This document shows positions 1-5,920 of a stretch of DNA of 9,104 nucleotides, in pieces (the stretch's first letter is position 1; each line of letters begins with the position of its first letter). Source of the stretch: an uncultured Blautia sp. (GTDB lineage Bacteria > Bacillota > Clostridia > Lachnospirales > Lachnospiraceae); assembly GCA_945872375.1 (NCBI GenBank), contig CAMBYR010000069.1:1-9104 (forward strand), written 5' to 3'. The notes under the pieces were generated by a model. The model had not been told where the DNA came from, did not search any database, and saw only the letters and a list, made by a program, of their open reading frames with translations. The translations under genes and the position numbers were made by a program.

Positions 1-1065
1 TTCGATTATGACAATTACGAGCTTTTATTCTCCACCACAGTGCCGGAAAAGGCCTACGATCTTATTTCCTGTTCCCAGAAATCAGGCGTGTCCGACTGTA
101 TCCTGCATTTCGTCTGGCCATACAGTGAACTCACCGGAAATATCAATCTCTGGGTGTATTTTATGTTCCTTTGTGTTTTTATCTATCTTCTGGCAATTCC
201 GACTCTTTATCATATATTCAAAAAACATGTGGGCAAGCCATTGAATGAACTGAACCATGCCCACCACGAACTGCTGATCGGAAATGAAGATTATCTGATC
301 GAAACGGCTTCCAATACTCTGGAATTTGCCAAAGCCTACGATGGATTCAACAACATGGCAAAAACACTGAAGGATCTTCGCCTGGAAAAAATAAACCGCG
401 AGCTCGCCTACAAAGAAATGCAGCTGAACAATCTGCAGCTGCAGATCCGCCCGCATTTTCTGCTGAATATGATGAACCTTCTTTATACCCTGGTACAAAA
501 TCATGAAACCACCAGAGCACAGGAGATGATCCTGTATCTTTCTCAGTATTTCCGGTATATGTTCCGCAACGGAAAGGATCTGAACCTTTTCGCCAAAGAG
601 CTGGATCTGATTCGAAACTATCTGAGCGTATCCCGTCTGCAGCATCCCGGAGCCTTCACTGTTTCCTATCAGATCGACCCTGTCATTGATCTGATGCGGA
701 TCCCTCCGCTTCTGATACACAACTTTGTAGAAAACATCATTCACCACGCTTTACTGCCTGACCGTGTCGTACATATCGTTCTCTTCAGAGAATACGAGGA
801 TCACATGGTCACGCTGCAGATTTCTGATGACGGACGGGGCATGCCCGGAGAAGATGTGGAAATGATCAACAACCGGACTTTCCCTGACGGAAACTCCGGA
901 AAACACATAGGCATCCGGAATTCCATCACCCGTCTTCATTATTATTTTGGTGAACAGGCACAGGTAACCGTAGAATCCTGCCCTGGCATGGGAACTACAT
1001 TTTCAATCTATATCCCTTATGATCTTGAGGAGGAGACAAACGATGAATCTTTTGATCGTAAATGA
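1..1065 (+). CDS. Sensor histidine kinase, YesM type (5' end missing)
   Basis: The reading frame is open from base 1, so the gene begins before the window; 354 residues are visible. In order: the end of an extracellular sensor domain (about residues 1-48), a membrane segment (about 50-70, rich in F, L, V and I), a HAMP-like linker with a coiled stretch (about 72-145), then the His_kinase (PF06580) core. The phospho-acceptor is His152 in QIRPHFLLN; family members usually have QINPHFLYN, so Asn and Tyr are replaced by Arg and Leu. The ATPase domain shows an N-box around VENIIHHA and a D-box DDGRGMP, followed by GKHIGIRNSITRL. The family autophosphorylates at the membrane and passes phosphate to a cognate regulator. 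The gene overlaps the response regulator by 23 bases, so the two are surely one operon. The signal sensed cannot be read from this fragment; many YesM-type kinases control carbohydrate uptake. The internal ATG at 40 is not a credible start because the frame continues upstream. Confidence 0.93.
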   Translation, partial: FDYDNYELLFSTTVPEKAYDLISCSQKSGVSDCILHFVWPYSELTGNINLWVYFMFLCVFIYLLAIPTLYHIFKKHVGKPLNELNHAHHELLIGNEDYLIETASNTLEFAKAYDGFNNMAKTLKDLRLEKINRELAYKEMQLNNLQLQIRPHFLLNMMNLLYTLVQNHETTRAQEMILYLSQYFRYMFRNGKDLNLFAKELDLIRNYLSVSRLQHPGAFTVSYQIDPVIDLMRIPPLLIHNFVENIIHHALLPDRVVHIVLFREYEDHMVTLQISDDGRGMPGEDVEMINNRTFPDGNSGKHIGIRNSITRLHYYFGEQAQVTVESCPGMGTTFSIYIPYDLEEETNDESFDRK

Positions 1066-1834
1066 TGCCGAGCTGGAAATGCTCACAATAAAAAAAGAAG
1101 TGGACTGGGAAAGCTGCGGCATAAAAGAAGTGTTTACTGCAACCTGTGTGGAAGAGGCCAAACAGGTTATTAAAACGCAGGCAATTGACATCTTGCTCTG
1201 TGATATCGAGATGCCTGGAGAGAACGGACTGGCACTGATCCTCTGGATCAAGGAAATGAATTATGATATCGACTCCATCCTGCTGACGTGTCACGCAGAT
1301 TTTTCCTACGCCAGGGAGGCAATTTCCCTGAACTGTCAGGATTATCTGCTTCTTCCGGCGAAATATGATGAAATCGGAGAATGTGTCCTTAAGACATCAC
1401 GCCGCCGAAAACAGCGTCTTCAGGAGAAGCAGCTTCAGCTTTACGGCGAAAACTGGCTGAAAAACAAGAATGAGTCCGTTCAGGTACAGTGCAGCTGCAG
1501 CAAAACTCCAAAGGAAATCGTGGAGGAATGCACCTGCTATATTCTGAAAAACATCAGTGATGCGGATTTAAGCGTATCTGTTCTTGCCGAACATTTTTAC
1601 CTGAATCCCATTTACCTGAACCGGATCTTTAAAAAGGAAAAGGGAAGCAATATCAGTCAGTGGATCATACACGAACGTATGAAGCTGGCGGCACATCTTC
1701 TGGAAAATACCAGTACCACTGCTGTCAATGTGGCCCTCGAAGTGGGATATCCCAATTATCCCTACTTCTCCACGACGTTTAAAAAGCTTTATCACTGCAC
1801 ACCCACACAATATGCTCAGGAGAAGCACAAATAA
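1043..1834 (+). CDS. Response regulator with AraC-type DNA-binding domain (YesN-like), altered receiver
   Basis: A 263-residue protein with a receiver (about 1-118), a basic, Gln/Lys-rich linker (about 119-155) and an AraC-type double helix-turn-helix (about 163-260, ending FKKLYHCTPTQY). The ATG at 1043 is chosen because GAGGAGGAG at 1026-1034 sits just upstream and translation from it begins MNLLIVND, the normal first beta strand; an upstream in-frame ATG at 1019 would add eight unlikely residues. Asp54 in LLCDIEMPGENG is the expected phosphorylation site and Thr82 in LLTCHADF is present. Two conserved positions are changed: the first acidic residue is Asn7 (VND rather than VDD), and the Lys before the conserved Pro is Leu104 (YLLLPAK rather than YLLKP). 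It is translationally coupled to the kinase and should be its partner, binding promoters of a sugar-use operon. Its targets may lie before the window or include the convergent GH42 gene. Confidence 0.93.
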   Translation: MNLLIVNDAELEMLTIKKEVDWESCGIKEVFTATCVEEAKQVIKTQAIDILLCDIEMPGENGLALILWIKEMNYDIDSILLTCHADFSYAREAISLNCQDYLLLPAKYDEIGECVLKTSRRRKQRLQEKQLQLYGENWLKNKNESVQVQCSCSKTPKEIVEECTCYILKNISDADLSVSVLAEHFYLNPIYLNRIFKKEKGSNISQWIIHERMKLAAHLLENTSTTAVNVALEVGYPNYPYFSTTFKKLYHCTPTQYAQEKHK

Positions 1835-1868
1835 CGGACATGTCTGCGTCAGCAGACATGTCCGTTAT
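1831..1868. terminator. Perfect 17-bp hairpin between convergent genes
   Basis: Arms 1831-1847 and 1852-1868 are perfectly complementary around a 4-base loop (GTCA). The left arm contains the TAA stop of the response regulator, and the right arm ends 3 bases before the GH42 stop. Between convergent genes this is best read as a bidirectional terminator. The following T-tract is weak on both strands: TTATTTGTGCTT on the minus side and TTATCAATCAG on the plus side. It therefore may also act as an RNA-end stabiliser. Confidence 0.75.
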
Positions 1869-1871
1869 CAA

Positions 1872-3884
1872 TCAGTGTTCTTCCAAGATGAGCAGATCCC
1901 ACGGTTCGACCGTCATTGTATCATTATGTGCCACCTCTGCTCCTGTCAGGATTTCTGTTGCTTTTCCATACCGGTAAAGCACCTTCTGTTCTGCACTTGA
2001 ATAGTTCAGATAATATCTTACCGTTTTTCCGTAATCATTGGTTCCCTTACGGATGATCACAGGATATTTTTCTTCCGTCATATCCACTTCTGCCTGTCTC
2101 AGCCACATCTCCAGAAGGGTATTCAGTGTTGTACCATCCACTTTGGTTCCCACATATACAGCCTGTCCTTTTCCGTATGTATTTCTCGTAACAGCCGCAT
2201 ACTCGCCCCAGTTGTAATGGTCATAGGAGGCCAGAACCTCTGCCTCTTCTGTCTGGATCAGCTCCATAAAACAGTCCGCAGCTGCATCCGTTCTTCCATT
2301 CACAAGCTCGCCTTTTAATCCGGTCTCTTTCGGAATGGTAAACTGATGGTATCGGATTCCCAGACAATCTTTGAGAATATGAGGCTGAACCTCGTGACTC
2401 ACCTTAACGTTTTCATTGGCAAAGGCTGTTTTAAAGGTTGCAAGAAGACTTCCTCCATTTTCCACAAATGCGTTCAGCTTTTTCAGAAGAGAATCCGGAG
2501 CAGCATAAAGTGCCGGTACCACGATTGCCTTGTACTGTTCCAGTTTTTCCGACTCCGGCCAGACAAAGTCACATTCCACATTCATTTTATACAATGCGTC
2601 ATATAACCAGCGTACGATATCATTGTAGCAGTAACTTCCATTTCCAAATTCGGACATCTGAATTGGAAACCACTTCAATGCGGTAAGGGCCTCGTTGCTT
2701 ATCAGGATCGCTACTTCATTTTTCTTTTTCAGATTTACCAGACGGCTTCCGTGCTCTGCAAATTCCCTTCCTGTCACACACGCTTCCCGGTAAGTCGCAT
2801 TCTCCTGAAAATCATGGCTCAGAAGCCCCTTCCAGTATGTTTCTAAGGAATTGTGGATCGAATGCCAGTGCCAGTACATGACACTGTTGGCTCCTGATGC
2901 CAGATGGCTGTAGGCCTGAAGGCGAAGCTGCCCCTTGTATGGAACCCACTGCGGAAATCCCTGCGCTTCCGTTTCCAGAACAAGATAATTGTCATGCTTT
3001 AAGGATCTGATCTGATCTCCGCCAAAAGCGATTTCAATTCCGGTCAGGTCATCCTGTGTCGGATGATAAATATCTGTTCCGGCAATCGTCAGACATCTGC
3101 TGGTCCGATAATGGTTCACATCCGGCTGCACACCATAGGAATATCCACGCCATTCAAAATCAAAGTTATGTGTGATAAACTGGTCCTCTCTTCTGTACTC
3201 GTTTACGATGGATGCCTGCCAGCTTAAAAAGTCCTCAACCAGTTTTCTCTGGAATTTTTCGAATTCAGCTCCAAGGCTTCCGTTGATCGTTCCCCTCACA
3301 TCCGGAAAATCCTCCCAGGCATTGATTCGGTTGCTCCAGTAATCCAGACCAAATTCCTGATTCATAGCGTCCAGATCATCATGGAATTTCTCTCTCAAAT
3401 ATTTCACAAATCGTTCCTGTACATTTTTTCCTGCAGTACCATAATATTTCGTCTCATTATCTACCTGAAATCCGATGACACATTTTCTGTGCGCTGTGCA
3501 TTCCATTAATTTACGAATGACTCGTTCTGCATAAAATAAATAAACAGGATGGGTAATATCCATGATCTGTCTTGCCCCGTAAATTCCTCTGCCATTTCTG
3601 GTCTCTGCCAGCACATCCGGGTGAGATTTTACCATCCACGTCGGGATCGCATAAGTGGGTGTTCCGATGATGACATGAATTCCCGCTTCCTCCATCGCAT
3701 CCATGACTCTTTCCACATGTGAAAAATCAAACACGCCCTCCTGCGGCTCACAGGTGCTCCAGGTGGATTCTGCGATGCGGACCGTATTGATGCCGGCTTT
3801 TTTCATCAGCTTCACATCTTCTGCCAGACGTTCACATGGCATGTACTCGTCATAATAAGCTGCACCGTATAATAATTCCTTCAT
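1872..3884 (-). CDS. GH42 beta-galactosidase (or alpha-L-arabinopyranosidase) family enzyme
   Basis: A 670-residue protein of normal GH42 length with no signal peptide, so cytoplasmic. Expected domains are a catalytic barrel (about 5-380), a trimerisation domain (about 390-600) and a small beta domain (about 610-670). The acid/base is Glu144 in GFQVDNETK; the likely nucleophile is Glu304 in LVLETEAQ. GQLRLQAYSHLASGANSVMY and YWHWHSIHN are typical of a Clostridia/Bifidobacterium GH42 branch. The cysteine cluster that binds zinc in some GH42 enzymes (such as Thermus A4) is absent after Glu144. The family removes terminal beta-D-galactose from imported oligosaccharides; some members act on alpha-L-arabinopyranosides, which the nearby GH51 makes worth considering. 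The ATG at 3884 is preferred over one at 3953 because AGGAGG (plus-strand 3894-3899) lies 9 bases upstream and homologous proteins start close to KELLYGAAYY. Divergent from the AraC gene; the two probably share control. Confidence 0.93.
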   Translation of the reverse strand: MKELLYGAAYYDEYMPCERLAEDVKLMKKAGINTVRIAESTWSTCEPQEGVFDFSHVERVMDAMEEAGIHVIIGTPTYAIPTWMVKSHPDVLAETRNGRGIYGARQIMDITHPVYLFYAERVIRKLMECTAHRKCVIGFQVDNETKYYGTAGKNVQERFVKYLREKFHDDLDAMNQEFGLDYWSNRINAWEDFPDVRGTINGSLGAEFEKFQRKLVEDFLSWQASIVNEYRREDQFITHNFDFEWRGYSYGVQPDVNHYRTSRCLTIAGTDIYHPTQDDLTGIEIAFGGDQIRSLKHDNYLVLETEAQGFPQWVPYKGQLRLQAYSHLASGANSVMYWHWHSIHNSLETYWKGLLSHDFQENATYREACVTGREFAEHGSRLVNLKKKNEVAILISNEALTALKWFPIQMSEFGNGSYCYNDIVRWLYDALYKMNVECDFVWPESEKLEQYKAIVVPALYAAPDSLLKKLNAFVENGGSLLATFKTAFANENVKVSHEVQPHILKDCLGIRYHQFTIPKETGLKGELVNGRTDAAADCFMELIQTEEAEVLASYDHYNWGEYAAVTRNTYGKGQAVYVGTKVDGTTLNTLLEMWLRQAEVDMTEEKYPVIIRKGTNDYGKTVRYYLNYSSAEQKVLYRYGKATEILTGAEVAHNDTMTVEPWDLLILEEH

Positions 3885-3893
3885 ATAGAAATG

Positions 3894-3899
3894 CCTCCT
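3894..3899 (-). promoter_or_regulatory. Ribosome binding site fixing the GH42 start
   Basis: The minus strand reads AGGAGG here, 9 bases before the ATG at 3884. The longer open frame to 3953 has no comparable site and would add 23 residues not expected for GH42. Confidence 0.85.
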
Positions 3900-3943
3900 G
3901 TTTTTTATTTTCATGCTTCCATAATAAGGAGAATTTCCACAAG

Positions 3944-3972
3944 AATATATCATATTTTTCTGTTTTTTATCA
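3944..3972 (-). promoter_or_regulatory. Candidate GH42 promoter
   Basis: On the minus strand, TGATAA (plus 3967-3972) and TATATT (plus 3944-3949) are separated by 17 bases. This would start transcription near 3937 and leave a leader of about 50 bases. The -35 match is poor, and the surroundings are so AT-rich that other placements are possible; it overlaps the direct repeat described separately. Confidence 0.4.
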
Positions 3973-3981
3973 CATTTTTCT
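3949..3981. promoter_or_regulatory. Tandem direct repeat, candidate AraC-family operator
   Basis: ATCATATTTTTCT (3949-3961) and ATCACATTTTTCT (3969-3981) match at 12 of 13 positions and are 20 bp apart, about two helical turns. The second copy abuts the TATAAT at 3984. AraC-family activators typically bind two same-direction half-sites spaced about 20-21 bp, with the proximal one next to or overlapping -35. The flanking genes are an AraC regulator and GH42. Local AT richness lowers certainty. Confidence 0.5.
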
Positions 3982-3983
3982 TG

Positions 3984-3989
3984 TATAAT
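3984..3989 (+). promoter_or_regulatory. -10 element of the AraC-family gene promoter
   Basis: A perfect TATAAT lies 36 bases before the start region, so transcription would begin near 3996. The place for -35 (about 3961-3966, TGTTTT) matches TTGACA poorly, as expected of an activator-dependent promoter. Confidence 0.6.
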
Positions 3990-4013
3990 ACATATAGACC
4001 ACCCTAAACGGAC

Positions 4014-4019
4014 AGGAGG
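4014..4019 (+). promoter_or_regulatory. Ribosome binding site deciding between two adjacent ATGs
   Basis: AGGAGG is followed by ATGs at 4023 (3-base spacing) and 4026 (6-base spacing). The second spacing is nearer the usual 5-9, so 4026 is taken as the start; the difference is one Met. Confidence 0.7.
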
Positions 4020-4025
4020 TACATG

Positions 4026-4826
4026 ATGAAGGATCTGTCTCAGTTAAATACTTCTGAAGATATTTTAAAATACTACTCTGACACTGTTTTTCTGAATCAG
4101 GAAAATCAGCAGCAGCATAATCCATACGATCAGGAGCTCCGGGAAACACAGGCCATCGAAGACGGCGATATGGACCTGCTTCAGAAAAGCCTGGAGGAAA
4201 TCTATTCCGGACAGCTCGGCCGTCTGGCCAGGGATGAGCTCAGAAACATCAGAAACATTGCCATTGTCAATGCCGTTTTAAGCAGCCGTGCCGCCATTCG
4301 CGGAGGCCTTCTTCCCGAGATATCCTTTACCCTGTGTGATGCCTACATACAGAAAATTGAAGAGATCAACAGCACGGATGCTCTTCAAAAACTCATGCGG
4401 GAATGCAAATTTCATTACTGCCAGCTTGTTTCCGATACGAAAGCAGAAAGATCCATGCAAAAGAAGAAAATTCCTCATTCCAGGATCACCCTGTGCAAAA
4501 ATTATATTTTCTCCCATCTGCACCAGAAATTAAAGGTGCAGGATATTGCAGAAGAGCTGAACACGACACCATCCTATCTCGCAGACCTCTTTCGCCTGTA
4601 TGAGGGTCAGTCCATCTCTTCTTTTATCCTGCACGAAAAAATAAAGCTTGTAAAAAATATGCTGATCTATTCGCCATACACCTACAGCCAGATTGCAGCA
4701 TATCTTGGTTTTTCCTCCCAGAGTCACCTGGGCGCACAATTTAAAAAGGTTACCGGCTTTACACTTCGCCAGTATCGTGAGCGCTTCCGGAATTTATCCT
4801 CAGACATCACCATAAAGAAAAACTGA
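4026..4826 (+). CDS. AraC-family transcriptional regulator
   Basis: A 266-residue DNA-binding protein. The C-terminal AraC domain (about 152-255) has its first helix-turn-helix in VQDIAEELNTTPSYLADLF and the second in YSQIAAYLGFSSQSHLGAQF, ending GFTLRQYRERF. The N-terminal part (about 30-145) has HNPYDQELRE and SSRAAIRGGLLPE, a helical region recurrent in Firmicutes AraC proteins. There is no recognisable cupin or AraC-type sugar pocket and no receiver or membrane segment, so the ligand or signal is unknown; this looks like the short form, without the extra N-terminal sensor of longer relatives. It is divergent from GH42 with a 141-bp intergenic region containing a tandem repeat typical of AraC-family operators, so autoregulation and control of GH42 are likely (inference). 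An alternative start at 4023 adds one Met. Confidence 0.9.
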   Translation: MKDLSQLNTSEDILKYYSDTVFLNQENQQQHNPYDQELRETQAIEDGDMDLLQKSLEEIYSGQLGRLARDELRNIRNIAIVNAVLSSRAAIRGGLLPEISFTLCDAYIQKIEEINSTDALQKLMRECKFHYCQLVSDTKAERSMQKKKIPHSRITLCKNYIFSHLHQKLKVQDIAEELNTTPSYLADLFRLYEGQSISSFILHEKIKLVKNMLIYSPYTYSQIAAYLGFSSQSHLGAQFKKVTGFTLRQYRERFRNLSSDITIKKN

Positions 4827-4860
4827 TTGCTCCGCGTTTCATGCTCCCGCAATCACAGTT
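4816..4860 (-). terminator. Terminator-like hairpin after the substrate-binding protein gene
   Basis: GATTGC (4825-4830) pairs with GCAATC (4849-4854), and AACT (4821-4824) with AGTT (4857-4860), leaving a 2-base bulge and an 18-base loop. Read on the minus strand, the stem runs directly into TTTCTTT, giving a plausible intrinsic terminator for the 4859-5851 gene. On the plus strand there is no T-tract after it. The stem includes the stop region of both convergent genes. Confidence 0.6.
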
Positions 4861-5851
4861 ATTTCACAGCGTTTTTCGCATATTCTGTTGTCACAAGAGC
4901 CTCATAGGGAGTACGCTCCTTCAGTTCTCCTGCACTTTCCAGAATATCCTGTAAAAGCGCAAAGCTTTCCTCTTCAAATACAAGATTTTCTTTCCAGGTA
5001 TCCTGTTCATGGTAACGGGTTACAATGGCTGTGATCGTTTCCAGGTCTGTCTCCGGAAACTGCGGAGCGATTACCCGGGCAATTTCTTCCGGAGTATGGG
5101 CCTGCACATAATCCATTCCCTTCTGAAGTGCGTTGGTAAACTTCTGGATCACATCCGGGTGCTCCTCCATATAGCTGGTTTTTGCACTGTAGGAAGTGTA
5201 GGGAACATATCCGGAATCCACGCCAAGGGAAGCAACCACAAAGCCGGCCCCTTCCTTTTCCAGAGCCGTCGCTGACGGTTCAAACTCGACGCTGAAATCT
5301 CCAAGACCTCCGGAAAATGCCGCTGCCGTAGAACCGAAATCAATACTCTGATCGATTTCCAGATCCATTTCCGGATCAAGGCCCTGCTGCTTCAGAATAT
5401 ACTCAAAAACCATTTCCGGCATACCACCCTTTCTTCCTCCAAGCACATTTTTCCCTTTCAGGTCTTCCCACCTGAAATCCGGCATTTCTTCTCTTGCAAC
5501 CAGGAAATTTCCGGCCCGCTGGGTAAGCTGGGCAAAATTCACAACGGCATCGTTGGCACCTTCCTGGTAAGCGTAAATAGAGGCCTCTGCTCCCATAAAA
5601 CCGATTTCCGCTTCCCCTGAAAGAACGGCAGTCATCACTTTATCTGCGCCAAATCCAGTTACAATTTCCAGATCAAGACCTTCCTCCGCAAAGTATCCTT
5701 TTTCGTACGCCACATACTGCGGTGCATAAAAAATAGAGTGGGCAACTTCATTCAGTGTCACTTCCGTCAGTTCCTCAGTCCCGGCATAAACAGGCATGCA
5801 GCCGATCACCATCAGTACAGCCAGAAAAACAGCAGTCAAGGTTCGTTTCAT
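4859..5851 (-). CDS. ABC transporter substrate-binding protein, NMT1/SsuA-like
   Basis: A 330-residue exported protein. Residues 1-23 form a signal peptide: KR, then a hydrophobic run to VIGC. VIG-C18 fits a lipoprotein lipobox; VYA-G at 23/24 would fit signal peptidase I. A lipid anchor is expected in a Gram-positive. The mature part shows NMT1/SsuA/TauA hallmarks: APQYVAYEKGYFAEEGLDLE, GADKVMTAVLSGEAEIGFMG (about 68-87), DLKGKNVLGGRKGG (about 130-143) and EEHPDVIQKFTNALQKGM. The family binds small non-sugar ligands such as sulfonates, nitrate or pyrimidine precursors of thiamine; the ligand here is unknown. The ATG at 5851 has AGGAG (plus-strand 5859-5863) 7 bases upstream; a longer frame to 5914 would spoil the signal peptide. 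It lies 69 bp after GH51 on the same strand with no hairpin between, so co-transcription is likely. No cognate permease or ATPase gene is visible next to it. Confidence 0.9.
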   Translation of the reverse strand: MKRTLTAVFLAVLMVIGCMPVYAGTEELTEVTLNEVAHSIFYAPQYVAYEKGYFAEEGLDLEIVTGFGADKVMTAVLSGEAEIGFMGAEASIYAYQEGANDAVVNFAQLTQRAGNFLVAREEMPDFRWEDLKGKNVLGGRKGGMPEMVFEYILKQQGLDPEMDLEIDQSIDFGSTAAAFSGGLGDFSVEFEPSATALEKEGAGFVVASLGVDSGYVPYTSYSAKTSYMEEHPDVIQKFTNALQKGMDYVQAHTPEEIARVIAPQFPETDLETITAIVTRYHEQDTWKENLVFEEESFALLQDILESAGELKERTPYEALVTTEYAKNAVK

Positions 5852-5920
5852 ATGGTCGCTCCTTTTTTTCTTCACTGCTCTTACTATATGAGAGAGAAGA
5901 AAAAAAGTGAGCATATTTTG

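Noticed and set aside
82..747. 221-residue open frame on the minus strand inside the histidine kinase
   Set aside because: It lies antisense to a gene with clear kinase motifs, has no recognised domain, and looks like a codon-bias shadow.
3960..3975. Possible cre site (TGTGATAAAAAACA on the minus strand)
   Set aside because: It has the outer TG and CA but lacks the central CG required by the CcpA consensus.
5864..5920. T-rich gap between GH51 and the binding-protein gene considered as a terminator or promoter
   Set aside because: There is a T-run but no stem before it, and the only -10-like word on the minus strand (TATAGT, plus 5883-5888) has a poor -35; read-through is the simpler reading.
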